This document shows, in pieces, positions 1 to 8,729 of a stretch of 64,000 nt of DNA. Numbering within the stretch: position 1 is the first letter of the stretch; each line of letters starts with the position of its first letter. Position numbers and translations under genes: made by a program. The stretch comes from MWBF01 sp040772005 (lineage in GTDB: Bacteria; Chloroflexota; Anaerolineae; CG2-30-64-16): positions 372,001 to 436,000 of the forward strand of contig JAXGYZ010000003.1 in NCBI GenBank assembly GCA_040772005.1, read 5' to 3'. The notes below the pieces were generated by a model. It was not told the DNA's origin, did not search any database, and was given only the letters and a program-made list of their open reading frames with translations.

Positions 1-2409
1 CCGGTAGCCGGGGCCGGTCAGCGCGGTGTCCAGGCCCGCGGACACCCGGTACAGCCAGTCGCCGATCGCGCCGTAGGCATAGTGGTTGAACGAGTTCATG
101 CCCTCATCCTGGAAGCTGCCGTCGGGCTTGATGCCGTCCCAGCGCTCCCAGATGGTCGTCGCGCCCATCTTGACCGGGTACAGCCAGGATGGGAAGCTCT
201 CCTGGTTGAGCAGCTCGTAGGCCAGGTCGGTGTGCCCGAAGCGGCTGAGCACATGGCAGAGGTACGGCGTGCCGACGAAGCCGGTGGTCAGGTGATAGCC
301 GAATGCCTTGACCTGCGCGGCCAGCCGATCCGCGGCGGACTGGCGCATGTGCTCCGGCAGCAGGTCGAAGTGCAGCGCGAGCACGTACGCGCTCTGGCTG
401 TTGGAGGCCACGCGGCCGTTCTCCGAGACGTATTCCGCCACGAACGCCTGCTTGATCTTGGCGAGCAGGTCGGCATACTCCGCGGCCTCAGCGGCCTTGC
501 CCAGGACCTCTGCGGCCTGCTGCAGGAGGCTGGTCGAGTAGGCGTAGAACGCGCTGGCGATGAGTTCCTTGTCGGTGATGGGCGGCGCAGACATGTCGCC
601 GGGGTTACCGCGGTAGTCCAGCCAGTCACCGAAGTGGAAGCCGGTCGTCCACAAGTAGGTGTCGCCCGCCTGGTGGCGCATGTATTCCACCCACGCCTTC
701 ATGCTGGCATACTGCTGCTCGAGGATACGCCGGTCGCCGTAGGCCACGTAGATGGTCCACGGGCAGATGGTCGCCGCATCGGCCCAGGCTGCGGAGCCTC
801 CAGCCTCGCGCGCGAAGTGCGAGCCGGAACGGCCCATCGGGTCGGGGATGACCATCGGGACGCCGCCGTTGGCTCCCTGTTCTGCGGCCAGGTCGCGCAG
901 CCACTTGGTGAAGAACCGGGCCACGTCCCGGTTGAAGGTCGCAGTGCGGATAAAGACCTGCGCGTCGCCGGTCCAGCCGAGCCGCTCATCGCGCTGCGGG
1001 CAGTCGGTCGGCACGTCCACGAAGTTGCCCTTCTGGCCCCATTCGATGTTGTGCTGGAGCTGGTTGACGAGCGGGTTGGAGCACTCGAACTCGCCGGTGG
1101 CGGGCATCTCGGAATGCACCACGACGCCGGTCAGGTCGTCCAGCTTGAGCTCGCCCGGCCAGCCTTCGACCTTGACGTAACGGAAGCCCATGAAGGTGAA
1201 GTGCGGCTCGAAGACTTCGACGCCCTCGCCCTTCAGCGTGTACTGGAGAAGCTGCTTGGCCGACCGCAGGTTGGTGATGTAGAAGTTGCCCTGCTGGTCG
1301 AGCACCTCGGCGTGCTGGAGTGTGACGGTGGTTCCTGCCGGCCCCTGCACGTGCAGCCGCACCCAGCCGACCATGTTCTGCCCGAAGTCGACGACCGTCT
1401 CCCCGGCAGGCGTATGGATGATCTCGATTGGCTTGAGTTCCTCCTGTCGCTTGACGAGCGGTGCGGTCTGGCTGACGACCACCTGCTTACTGTGGTCCAG
1501 TACCCGCACGCCGGCCCAATCGCCCGCGGTATAGCCGGGCTCGGTCCAGCCTGCATGATCCAGCCGGGCGTCGTAGCTCTCGCCCATGTAGATGTCGGCC
1601 ATGCGGATGGGGCCCTGCGTTGCGGCCCATTGGCCGTCGCTGGTGATGACCGCGATGCGGCCGTCCTCGTAGGTGACGTGGAGCTGGAACAGCAGCGCCA
1701 GGCGGTCGCCCCAGGTGTTGCGGTTGCCCTCGAAGCCGATGAAGCCGCGATACCACCCGTCGCCGAGGAGCGCGCCGGCCGCGTTGGCGCCGCTGCGCAG
1801 CAGGGCAGTGACGTCGTAAGTCTGGTACTGGATGTAGCGCTCGTAGGCCGTCCAGCCGGGCGTGAGCACGGCATCGCCCACGCGTTGTCCGTTGATGTGC
1901 AGCTCGTACAGGCCGAGGCTGGTAACGTACACGCGCGCGTCCTTGACTGTGCCGTCGAGCTTGAACTCGCGGCGGAGCAGGGGGGCGGGCTGCGATTGGC
2001 TCGTATCTTCGTCCCAGTCGGGCGTGATCCACTCCGCCTGCCATTCAGAGGGGTCGAGCAGGCCCATCTCGAAGAACGCGGGCTCGCTCCACGCGGACTC
2101 GTGCGCGTGTCCGGTCGCGTCCGTCGCCCACACGCGCACCTGCCAGGTATACCGCTGCCGGGAGGCGAGCGCCGGGCCGTCATACGGCACGTGAATCGAT
2201 GCGTCGGAGGCAACCTTGCCGGTGTCCCAGGTCCAGGGGCCATCAGGTCCTTCGCCCACGCGCACCTGGTACGCGGTCTGCATGACCCCGCGCACGGGTG
2301 AAGTCAACTGCCAGGCCAGCCGGGGCTGGCGCACGTCGATGCCGATGGGGTTCGTCTGGTACTCGCAGCGCAACTGTGCGACTGCAACTTCAGGGGTTCC
2401 ATTAGTCAT
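1..2409 (-). CDS. alpha-L-rhamnosidase, GH78 (3' end outside window)
   Basis: Hydrolyses terminal alpha-L-rhamnose from plant or microbial glycans. About 803 codons are visible and the frame is still open at base 1, so the C-terminus is missing; the family usually has 850-1000 residues. The N-terminus begins MTNGTPEVAVAQL and continues with the Ig-like and beta-sandwich modules of GH78 (YQTNPIGID, LYELHINGQRVGD). The catalytic signature DCPQRDERLGWTGD, containing the acidic residues of the family, lies at about 964-1005. The ATG at 2409 follows AAAGGA at 2418-2424. No signal peptide is seen, so a cytoplasmic enzyme is likely. The fucosidase and sugar importer nearby suggest deoxyhexose-rich glycan use. 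Confidence 0.93.
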   Translation of the reverse strand, partial: MTNGTPEVAVAQLRCEYQTNPIGIDVRQPRLAWQLTSPVRGVMQTAYQVRVGEGPDGPWTWDTGKVASDASIHVPYDGPALASRQRYTWQVRVWATDATGHAHESAWSEPAFFEMGLLDPSEWQAEWITPDWDEDTSQSQPAPLLRREFKLDGTVKDARVYVTSLGLYELHINGQRVGDAVLTPGWTAYERYIQYQTYDVTALLRSGANAAGALLGDGWYRGFIGFEGNRNTWGDRLALLFQLHVTYEDGRIAVITSDGQWAATQGPIRMADIYMGESYDARLDHAGWTEPGYTAGDWAGVRVLDHSKQVVVSQTAPLVKRQEELKPIEIIHTPAGETVVDFGQNMVGWVRLHVQGPAGTTVTLQHAEVLDQQGNFYITNLRSAKQLLQYTLKGEGVEVFEPHFTFMGFRYVKVEGWPGELKLDDLTGVVVHSEMPATGEFECSNPLVNQLQHNIEWGQKGNFVDVPTDCPQRDERLGWTGDAQVFIRTATFNRDVARFFTKWLRDLAAEQGANGGVPMVIPDPMGRSGSHFAREAGGSAAWADAATICPWTIYVAYGDRRILEQQYASMKAWVEYMRHQAGDTYLWTTGFHFGDWLDYRGNPGDMSAPPITDKELIASAFYAYSTSLLQQAAEVLGKAAEAAEYADLLAKIKQAFVAEYVSENGRVASNSQSAYVLALHFDLLPEHMRQSAADRLAAQVKAFGYHLTTGFVGTPYLCHVLSRFGHTDLAYELLNQESFPSWLYPVKMGATTIWERWDGIKPDGSFQDEGMNSFNHYAYGAIGDWLYRVSAGLDTALTGPGYR

Positions 2410-2444
2410 CAGGGACTGTCCTTTCAATGACGAGGTGTGGGGGA

Positions 2445-2473
2445 AGGATAGCACGAAACGGGCCTCCGGCCAA
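2445..2473 (-). promoter_or_regulatory. promoter of the rhamnosidase gene
   Basis: On the minus strand TTGGCC (2468-2473) and TATCCT (2445-2450) are separated by 17 bases, with TGC immediately before the -10 box. It lies 35 bases upstream of the ATG. Confidence 0.5.
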
Positions 2474-2517
2474 TTTGGCGGGCACTACCGCTGACACTAC
2501 GGACACTTGACATGGCG

Positions 2518-2526
2518 TGATATAAT
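2518..2526 (+). promoter_or_regulatory. extended -10 promoter of the toxin-antitoxin pair
   Basis: TGATATAAT is a perfect extended -10 element 28 bases before the antitoxin ATG. No well-placed -35 box is seen; TTGACA at 2507 is only 8 bases upstream, too close to act with this -10. Confidence 0.55.
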
Positions 2527-2554
2527 GTCTATAGATTCTAAGGAGTGTTGAGAG

Positions 2555-2839
2555 ATGACCGTACAGATCATGAAAAGCGATCAGGCGCGACTCCGGTGGC
2601 GGCGCATTCTTGAAGCTGCACGTGCCGGGAATGACACAATCATCGAGCACTATGACACGCCGACCGCAGTCGTCATTCCGTATGAGGACTTCATGGCCCT
2701 GCAGGATGAGCTGGACGACCTGCGAGCCGGTCGGCGGGCGCAGGCTGCGCTCGAAGCCTGGCGGCGTGACCCCAGCCTGGGAACACCGCTGGCGGAAGTG
2801 GAAGCGGAGTTGAGAGCAGAAGGCCTGCTCGATGACTGA
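2555..2839 (+). CDS. antitoxin, Phd/YefM family
   Basis: A 94-residue protein of the Phd/YefM class. The N-terminal half has the usual pattern of a short DNA-binding fold ending in PTAVVIPYEDFMAL, close to the family's VVLIS/VVIPY..Y..L segment. The C-terminal half is rich in charged helix (LDDLRAGRRAQAALEAW) and would be the part that wraps the toxin. It overlaps the next gene by 8 bases (2832-2839), so the two are translationally coupled. Such antitoxins normally repress their own operon; the promoter just upstream fits this. An AAGGAG Shine-Dalgarno lies at about 2540-2545. Confidence 0.85.
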   Translation: MTVQIMKSDQARLRWRRILEAARAGNDTIIEHYDTPTAVVIPYEDFMALQDELDDLRAGRRAQAALEAWRRDPSLGTPLAEVEAELRAEGLLDD

Positions 2840-3107
2840 ACCCGTTCGCTGGGAAGTTATCCTGCTGCGTCAACCCAAGAAGACCCTTGGCAGACTTCCG
2901 GCAGACTTAAGGGGTCGGCTACTTGCTGCGTTACACAAGCTCGAAGATGACCCACGTCCGCACGGTTACAGGAAGCTCGAAGGCTACGAGGATCTGTACC
3001 GTGTGCGCGTAGGCGACTGGCGTATTATTTACACGATACAGGATGCCGAGCTGATCGTTCTGGTCATCGAAATCGCGCCCAGAGGGAGCGCGTATCGCGG
3101 GTTGTAG
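2832..3107 (+). CDS. toxin, RelE/ParE family
   Basis: A 91-residue basic protein with the RelE/ParE layout: WEVILLRQPKKTLGRLPADLRGRLLAAL at the N-terminus (first helices), then the strand segment GYEDLYRVRVGDWRIIYTI and the end strand LIVLVIEIAPRG. RelE toxins cut mRNA on the ribosome, ParE toxins poison gyrase; the GDWRIIYTI segment is typical of the RelE branch. It starts inside the end of the antitoxin gene. The residues R and Y usual for RelE activity are present in the RVRVGDWRIIY segment, so the toxin looks intact. Confidence 0.87.
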   Translation: MTEPVRWEVILLRQPKKTLGRLPADLRGRLLAALHKLEDDPRPHGYRKLEGYEDLYRVRVGDWRIIYTIQDAELIVLVIEIAPRGSAYRGL

Positions 3108-3129
3108 CTGTAACAACCCCTCACTGGAT

Positions 3130-3158
3130 TTGTCCCTATTTGCTCAAAGCGCGATAAT
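3130..3158 (+). promoter_or_regulatory. promoter of the fucosidase gene
   Basis: TTGTCC (3130-3135) and GATAAT (3153-3158) are separated by 17 bases. A short hairpin (CAGCCGCC at 3166-3173, GGCGGCTG at 3180-3187) follows directly, so the mRNA would begin with a stem-loop. Confidence 0.5.
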
Positions 3159-3214
3159 CCCCTTGCAGCCGCCGCTCCGGGCGGCTGTCACCACGTCCGG
3201 ACAAGGAAGATGCC

Positions 3215-4507
3215 ATGAATCCATCTGCCAGCCCCGCGGACACCGGGTGGTTCCTGCAAGACCGCTTCGGCCTGTTCATCCACTGGGGCATCTACTCCGT
3301 CGCAGCGCGCCATGAGTGGGTCAAGCAGCGCGAGCGCATCACCGACGAGGACTACCAGAAGTACTTCGATCACTTCTACCCCGACCTGTACGACCCGGCG
3401 CTGTGGGCGCGCGAGGCGAAGAACGCAGGCATGAAGTATTTTGTGGTGACGACCAAGCACCACGACGGCTTCTGCCTGTGGGACTCCGCGCTGACCGACT
3501 ACAAGGCGACCAATACGCCGTGGGGCAAGGATGTCCTGCGCCCGATGGTGGACGCGTTCCGCCGCGAGGACTTCAAGGTCGGCTTCTACCACTCGCTGCT
3601 CGATTGGCACCACCCGCAGTTCCCGGTGGACCCCATTCACCCGCAGCGCGACGATCTGGCGTACCGCGAGGCGCATAGGGACCGCGATGTCCGCCTGTAT
3701 GCCGAGTATCTCCACGGCCAGACGCGCGAGCTGCTCACGCAGTTCGGCAAGGTGGACGTGATGTGGTTCGACTTCTCCTACTCGCGACGCAAGTACCCGT
3801 GGGGCCAGGGCAAGGGGAAGGACGATTGGCAGTCCGAGAAGCTGCTGGCGATGGTGCGCGAGCTGCAGCCGGGCGTGATCGTCAACGACCGGCTCGAACT
3901 CCAGGGCGACGTCAAGACGCCGGAAGAGTACCAGCCGCGCGGTTGGATGGAGGTCAACGGCCAGCGGGTCATGTGGGAGGCCTGCCAGACCTTCAACGGG
4001 AGCTGGGGCTACTACCGCGACAACCTGGACTGGCGCGCGCCGGATGAGCTCATCCGCACGCTGATCGACACGGTGTCGAAGGGCGGCAACCTGCTGCTCA
4101 ACGTGGGGCCGAACGGCCGCGGGGAGTTCGAGCCGCGGGCGATCGAGCGGCTGCGCGCCATCGGTGAGTGGCTGCGCGTCCACGGCCGCAGCATCTACGG
4201 CTGCACGGCCAGCGAGCTGACCCCGCCGCCCGACACGCGCTTCACCTACAACCCGCAGACCAACCGGCTGTACCTGCACCTGATGGCGTGGCCCTACAAG
4301 CACGTCCACCTGGACGGGCTGGCCGGCCGGGTCGAGTACGCACAGTTGCTCAACGATGCGTCCGAGATTCACATGAAGGTGCTCGACCCGCATCAGGAGG
4401 CCGAGACCATCAACCCGGGCGGCGGCAGGCCTGACACGCTGATGTTGGAACTGCCCATGCAGCGGCCCGCTGTGGCCGTGCCGGTCATCGAACTATTCCT
4501 GAAATAA
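3215..4507 (+). CDS. alpha-L-fucosidase, GH29
   Basis: Releases alpha-linked L-fucose from glycans by a retaining mechanism. The 430-residue protein has the GH29 landmarks in order: FGLFIHWGIYSV near residue 20, KYFVVTTKHHDGFCLWDS near 75-92, and VDVMWFDFSYS near 180, where the Asp is the position of the catalytic nucleophile. NLLLNVGPNGRG near 295 is also characteristic. No signal peptide is seen, so the enzyme is probably cytoplasmic, acting on imported oligosaccharides. AAGGAAG precedes the ATG. The length is near that of the catalytic domain alone, with a short C-terminal beta domain. Confidence 0.95.
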   Translation: MNPSASPADTGWFLQDRFGLFIHWGIYSVAARHEWVKQRERITDEDYQKYFDHFYPDLYDPALWAREAKNAGMKYFVVTTKHHDGFCLWDSALTDYKATNTPWGKDVLRPMVDAFRREDFKVGFYHSLLDWHHPQFPVDPIHPQRDDLAYREAHRDRDVRLYAEYLHGQTRELLTQFGKVDVMWFDFSYSRRKYPWGQGKGKDDWQSEKLLAMVRELQPGVIVNDRLELQGDVKTPEEYQPRGWMEVNGQRVMWEACQTFNGSWGYYRDNLDWRAPDELIRTLIDTVSKGGNLLLNVGPNGRGEFEPRAIERLRAIGEWLRVHGRSIYGCTASELTPPPDTRFTYNPQTNRLYLHLMAWPYKHVHLDGLAGRVEYAQLLNDASEIHMKVLDPHQEAETINPGGGRPDTLMLELPMQRPAVAVPVIELFLK

Positions 4508-4521
4508 GTAAAGAGAGATAT

Positions 4522-4594
4522 CTCACGCAGAGACGCAAAGGACGCAAAGAAATGTCTTCCGGATGGCTTTGCGCTCTTTGCGTCTTTGCGTGAG
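4522..4594. repeat. intergenic inverted repeat (GACGCAAAG type)
   Basis: Two 28-base arms (4522-4549 and 4567-4594) are inverted copies with 25 of 28 positions matching and themselves contain iterated GACGCAAAG. It fills the gap between the fucosidase and the aminotransferase and would form a long stem; it may act as terminator or RNA stabiliser. Confidence 0.8.
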
Positions 4595-4610
4595 CTTCCG
4601 AAGGAACCCC

Positions 4611-5801
4611 ATGCCACCCTCACTCAAGTCCGAATTTCTGCTCAACCCCGATGTCGTCTTTCTCAACCACGGTTCGTTCGGCGCGTGCCCGAAGGCCGTA
4701 TTCGAGACCTACCAGGCCTGGCAGCGCCAGCTCGAATGGGAGCCGGTCGAGTTCATCGGCCGCCGCGCTGACCGGCTGCTGGCCGAGTCGCGCGGCGCGC
4801 TGGCCGCGTATCTCGGTGTGGCCGACCCGAACAACCTGGTCTACTTCCCGAACCCGACGACCGCGGCGAATATGGTTGCGCGCAGCCTGGCGGGCGTCGG
4901 CTCGCAGCCTGCGAACGGCCACGGCGCGTTGCTGCTCGGGCCGGGCGACGTCATCCTGACGACCGACCACGAATATCCCGCGATGGATAACACCTGGAGG
5001 TTCATCTCTGAGCACACCGGCGCAGCATACGTGCATCACCCGATGCCGCTGCCGATGACGACGCCGGAAGACTTCGTGGAGCGCTTCTGGTCCGCCGTCA
5101 CGCCGGCCACGAAGGTCATCTTCATCAGCCACATCACGTGCCAGACCGCGCTCATCTTCCCGATCGCGGAGATCATGCGGCGGGCGCGCGCCGCGGGCAT
5201 CCTGACCATCATCGACGGCGCGCATGCAGCGAGCCAGATTCCGCTGAACCTGGATGCGCTGGGCGCAGACATCTACGTGGCCGCGTGTCATAAGTGGCTC
5301 TGTGCACCGAAGGGATCGGCATTCCTCTATGCGCGGCCGGAGGTTCATCACCTGCTCGACCCGCTGGTCATCAGCCGGGGATTCGGCTACGAGCCGGTCA
5401 ACGGCCGGTCGTCGCTGGTCGCCTGGCAGGAGGCGCAGGGCACGCGCGATGTGTCCGCGTTCCTGTCGGTGCCCGCGGCCATCCGCTTCCAGGCCGAGCA
5501 CGACTGGGATGCCGTGCGGGCGCGCTGCCACAGCCTGGCCCTTGAGACACGCAGGCGCATTCACGCGTTGACAGGGTTGGAGGTCATCTCGCCGGAGGAC
5601 TGGTTCAGCCAGCTCGTGAGCATCCGTCTGCCGGACAGCACCGATCTGCCCGCGCTGCACCGGGCGCTCTGGGAGGACCACCGTATCGAGGTGCCCATCG
5701 GCCGTTGGAACGGGCAGGCCTACGTGCGCGTGTCGTTCCAGGCGTACAACGATGAGTCGGATGCCGACGCGCTTGTGCGCGCACTCCAGGAGCTGCTGTA
5801 G
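4611..5801 (+). CDS. class V aminotransferase (isopenicillin N epimerase-like)
   Basis: A 396-residue PLP enzyme of the class V fold, closest in pattern to the CefD/isopenicillin-N-epimerase-like group (FLNHGSFGACPKAVF at the N-terminus). The PLP-binding Asp is in LTIIDGAHAASQ and the Schiff-base Lys in ACHKWLCAPKG. The real substrate cannot be told from sequence; cysteine desulfurase-like or amino-acid epimerase activity are both seen in this group. The ATG at 4611 was chosen over an upstream ATG at 4563 because GAAGGAA lies just before it and the upstream stretch is inside the inverted repeat. Confidence 0.85.
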   Translation: MPPSLKSEFLLNPDVVFLNHGSFGACPKAVFETYQAWQRQLEWEPVEFIGRRADRLLAESRGALAAYLGVADPNNLVYFPNPTTAANMVARSLAGVGSQPANGHGALLLGPGDVILTTDHEYPAMDNTWRFISEHTGAAYVHHPMPLPMTTPEDFVERFWSAVTPATKVIFISHITCQTALIFPIAEIMRRARAAGILTIIDGAHAASQIPLNLDALGADIYVAACHKWLCAPKGSAFLYARPEVHHLLDPLVISRGFGYEPVNGRSSLVAWQEAQGTRDVSAFLSVPAAIRFQAEHDWDAVRARCHSLALETRRRIHALTGLEVISPEDWFSQLVSIRLPDSTDLPALHRALWEDHRIEVPIGRWNGQAYVRVSFQAYNDESDADALVRALQELL

Positions 5802-5823
5802 TCGCATCTCAGATCGAGTTGTC

Positions 5824-5857
5824 AGGCGCCGCAGTCGGCAAATGAACTGCGGCGCCT
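5824..5857 (+). terminator. hairpin after the aminotransferase gene
   Basis: Perfect 12-base arms AGGCGCCGCAGT and ACTGCGGCGCCT separated by 10 bases, 22 bases after the stop codon. No T-run follows, so it is a stem-loop whose terminator role is inferred. A second small inverted repeat (GGTCTCAC/GTGAGACC) lies at 5882-5911. Confidence 0.55.
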
Positions 5858-5935
5858 GGCTCTGGTGTGTACACCTTGCCCGGTCTCACGAACTAAGTTG
5901 CCTGTGAGACCGAACCTGGCCGGAAGAAAATGGGC

Positions 5936-5964
5936 TTGACATGATATGGAAACAGGACTATGAT
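5936..5964 (+). promoter_or_regulatory. sigma-70-type promoter of the sugar ABC operon
   Basis: TTGACA (5936-5941), 17-base spacer, TATGAT (5959-5964). This is the closest consensus promoter in the window and leaves a leader of about 190 bases before the binding-protein gene, enough room for regulation, though no riboswitch is recognised in it. Confidence 0.75.
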
Positions 5965-6160
5965 GTCCATAGTCAGCGGTCGGCAAAGGCGTTGATGGCT
6001 GATTCTTCTTCTGCATCTCCATTAACGTGATTGCCTCCTGACTTGGCCGCACTGGCTGGCTCCCATGTGCGGCAAGAGCTCTTGCTGCCGACTACAGGCT
6101 GTGTACGTCGTTGGCACGTTTTGCTTCAGTGCTTTTTCTGCTCACAAGGAGGTGTATCCC

Positions 6161-7549
6161 ATGAAGCAAGCCTTATCGCGACGTCGGTTTCTTCTGAGCA
6201 CCGGTTTGGCCGCGAGCACCGCGGCCGTGGCTGCCTGCGTAGCGCCGCCCACGACTGCGCCGGCTGCCCCCGCACAAGAGGGGGCTGGAGAAGCTCCCGC
6301 CGCAGCACCCCCGCCCGCAGAGGCTAAGGTCGTCGAAGCATGGTCCCGCATGACCGATGTCGCCGCCGAGTCTCAGAAGGGCATCATCGAGAACTACAAC
6401 GCTAAGAACGACAAGGGCATCAAGGTCGAGTTTGTCTACATCGCACAGACCGCGGGTAGCCAGGCCGACGAGAAGCTCTTGACGGCTGTCGCAGGTGGCA
6501 CGCCGCCCGGCGCGTACTACGCAGATCGTTTCACCGTTCCTCAGTTCGCCTACCAGGGCTTCTTCTCCGACATCACCGAGGCGGCCAACGGAGTTGGTGT
6601 GACCGCCGATCAGTACTTCGACTTTGCGTGGCAGGAAGCGACCCTCAAGGATCGGCTCTACTGTCTGCCGTTCGACACCGACACGCGCGCCTTGTGGTAC
6701 AACAAGGACATCTTCGAAGCGGCGGGCCTCGATCCCGAGAAACCGCCGCAGAACCTGGACGAGTTCAAGGAGATGGTCAAGGCGTTGGAGGTGCGGGGCG
6801 GCGGCGGCCAGTTGACCCGCTTCGGCTTCCATCCGCTGTATGACCAGGCTTGGCTCTACACCTGGGGTTTCTGCTTCAAGGGTGAGTTCCAGGATCCGGC
6901 CACCAAGAGGATCACCTTCGCCCATCCCAACAACATCAAGGCGATGGAATTCGTCAAGCAGTGGGTGGATGAGATCGGCATCCAGGACATCGATGCCATG
7001 ATTGCGGCCTGCGCCGGCACGGCCTGCGACGGGCCGAATGACTGGTTCTGGACCGGCCAGTTCGCCTCCATCGTCAGCGGCGACTGGAAAGTGTCGCAGG
7101 CGCACCAGTACAAGCCGGATGGGAACTTCGGCGTCGTGCCGATGCCGGGGCCGGATGGTCCGGCGCCGCATGCGAGCTGGGCCGGCGGCTGGAGCTGGGC
7201 AGTGCCCAAGGGCTACGCCGACATCGAGGCCGCATTCGACGTCATCTGGTACTTCTGCGGCGAAGAAGGCCAGACGAAGTACAACAAGGACACCTATCAC
7301 ATTCCGACCATGAAGAAGGTCGCGGAAGACCCCTATTTCCGCGAGGACCCGCTGCATGCGGTCTTCATGGACCTGTTGCCCGTGTCGCACACTCGACCGC
7401 CGATCCCGTTCGGGAGCAAGCTGTGGGACTTGCAGTACACAGCCTTCCGCGACGAGATCCCGCATGGCACCAAGACGCCTGAACAGGCCTTGACAGATAT
7501 CGACAACACCATCAACAAGGACCTGGAGGAAGCTGGCTTCTTCTCGTAA
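6161..7549 (+). CDS. sugar ABC transporter, substrate-binding lipoprotein
   Basis: A 462-residue extracellular solute-binding protein of the carbohydrate (family 1) type. The start MKQALSRRRFLLSTG carries a twin-arginine motif and the lipobox AVAAC places the lipidated Cys at residue 26; a Pro/Ala-rich linker follows. The body has the family pattern (EKLLTAVAGGTPPGAYYAD, LYCLPFDTDTRALWYNKDIF). A strong AAGGAGGTG lies at 6147-6153, so an upstream in-frame start at 6065 is not used. It captures a sugar outside the membrane for the two permeases downstream. The nearby rhamnosidase and fucosidase suggest a deoxysugar or oligosaccharide ligand, but this is inference. Confidence 0.92.
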   Translation: MKQALSRRRFLLSTGLAASTAAVAACVAPPTTAPAAPAQEGAGEAPAAAPPPAEAKVVEAWSRMTDVAAESQKGIIENYNAKNDKGIKVEFVYIAQTAGSQADEKLLTAVAGGTPPGAYYADRFTVPQFAYQGFFSDITEAANGVGVTADQYFDFAWQEATLKDRLYCLPFDTDTRALWYNKDIFEAAGLDPEKPPQNLDEFKEMVKALEVRGGGGQLTRFGFHPLYDQAWLYTWGFCFKGEFQDPATKRITFAHPNNIKAMEFVKQWVDEIGIQDIDAMIAACAGTACDGPNDWFWTGQFASIVSGDWKVSQAHQYKPDGNFGVVPMPGPDGPAPHASWAGGWSWAVPKGYADIEAAFDVIWYFCGEEGQTKYNKDTYHIPTMKKVAEDPYFREDPLHAVFMDLLPVSHTRPPIPFGSKLWDLQYTAFRDEIPHGTKTPEQALTDIDNTINKDLEEAGFFS

Positions 7550-7610
7550 GGCGCAGGCAATGCACCGGTCCACGCGGCCAGGTTAGCGGTTGATAACCTC
7601 AGTTGACCTG

Positions 7611-7646
7611 GGACTTGGAGTCACTCGCAAGGGCGACTCCAAGTCC
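7611..7646 (+). terminator. hairpin between binding-protein and permease genes
   Basis: Perfect 12-base stem GGACTTGGAGTC / GACTCCAAGTCC with a 12-base loop and no T-run, in the 190-base gap inside the ABC operon. Such stems often protect the binding-protein mRNA or reduce read-through so that the binding protein is made in excess. Confidence 0.6.
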
Positions 7647-7739
7647 CCACCGAGTGTGCAGCAGCCATCACGGAGATGAGGCGCGCCGAAGGCGCGTCAT
7701 GCACCGATCTCCGCATCAGCCGAGACAACAGGAAAGCCC

Positions 7740-8678
7740 ATGGCCACTACACTGACTACTGCAAGGCCGCATCGTCGCCGGTTGCGTCAACGCACGCGAC
7801 ATATCATCAACGGTCTCCTGTTTGCATCGCCGTGGCTCATCGGGCTGCTGGTGTTCTGGATCTATCCGACGCTTGCCTCAGCCTACTACAGCTTCACCAA
7901 GTTCAACGCGGTACAGGCCCCCAGGTGGGTCGGTTTAGCCAACTATATCGAGCTGTTCACGCAGGATATCAACTTCAAGGCGGCGGTCTTCAATACCTTC
8001 TATTTCGCAATCGTCTCGATCCCTCTGGCCGTGCTCCTGGCATTCACCCTGGCGCTGATGTTGAATGCCAAAATCAAAGGGCAGGTCGTGTATCGGACGA
8101 TTTACTTCCTGCCGACGCTCGTGCCCGAGGTGGCCCTGGCGATGGTGTGGATATATCTGTTCACGCCGGGGTCCGGCCTGGTCAACGTGCCCTTCGAGTG
8201 GCTGGGCATCTACCGGCTCTGCTGGTTAACGTGCCCGCAGATGGCGCGGCCCACCCTCGTGCTGCTGGCCTTATGGATTATCGGGCAACAGGTGATCCTC
8301 TATCTGGCAGGCTTGCAGGACGTGCCGCAGGACCTTTACGATGCGGCCGATGTGGATGGGGCGAGCTTCTTCAGCCGGCTCCGGCATGTGACAATCCCGA
8401 TGCTGACGCCCGTTATCTTCTTCCATGTCATCACGTCGGTCATCGGGGCCCTTCAGTTTTTCGCCATTCCTTTCATCATGACGGGCGGCACCGGCTTCCC
8501 GGCGAACAGCACGCTGTTCTATTCCATCTATATGTATAAGCAAGCGTTCCAGTATTTCCAGATGGGGTATGCGTCAGCGTTGGCCTGGTTGCTCTTTCTG
8601 ACAACCCTCGTCGTGACGCTGGTCATTTTCCGGTCGGCACGGCTCTGGGTCTTCTATGCCGGCGGAGAGCAGAACTAG
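7740..8678 (+). CDS. sugar ABC transporter permease (MalF/UgpA type)
   Basis: A 312-residue inner-membrane permease with six predicted membrane segments starting at LLFASPWLIGLLVFWIYP. The cytoplasmic coupling (EAA) loop is seen as YDAADVDGASFFSRLRHVTIP near residues 200-222, where the ATPase docks. The basic N-terminus (RPHRRRLRQRTRH) is typical. AGGAAA precedes the ATG. It pairs with the next permease and the upstream binding protein; no ATPase is encoded in this cluster, so a shared MsmX/UgpC-type ATPase elsewhere is expected. Confidence 0.93.
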   Translation: MATTLTTARPHRRRLRQRTRHIINGLLFASPWLIGLLVFWIYPTLASAYYSFTKFNAVQAPRWVGLANYIELFTQDINFKAAVFNTFYFAIVSIPLAVLLAFTLALMLNAKIKGQVVYRTIYFLPTLVPEVALAMVWIYLFTPGSGLVNVPFEWLGIYRLCWLTCPQMARPTLVLLALWIIGQQVILYLAGLQDVPQDLYDAADVDGASFFSRLRHVTIPMLTPVIFFHVITSVIGALQFFAIPFIMTGGTGFPANSTLFYSIYMYKQAFQYFQMGYASALAWLLFLTTLVVTLVIFRSARLWVFYAGGEQN

Positions 8679-8729
8679 GGCTGCCTGCGGGCGGCTCACA
8701 TGCACCGATAGCGAGGAGATGACCGGCCC

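Noticed and set aside
82..2301. 739-codon ORF on the plus strand
   Set aside because: It is the opposite-strand shadow of the rhamnosidase gene; the GC-rich third positions keep antisense frames open. Its protein has no recognisable motif.
2507..2512. TTGACA as -35 box of the toxin-antitoxin promoter
   Set aside because: Only 8 bases from the TATAAT; spacing is too short for sigma-70 recognition.
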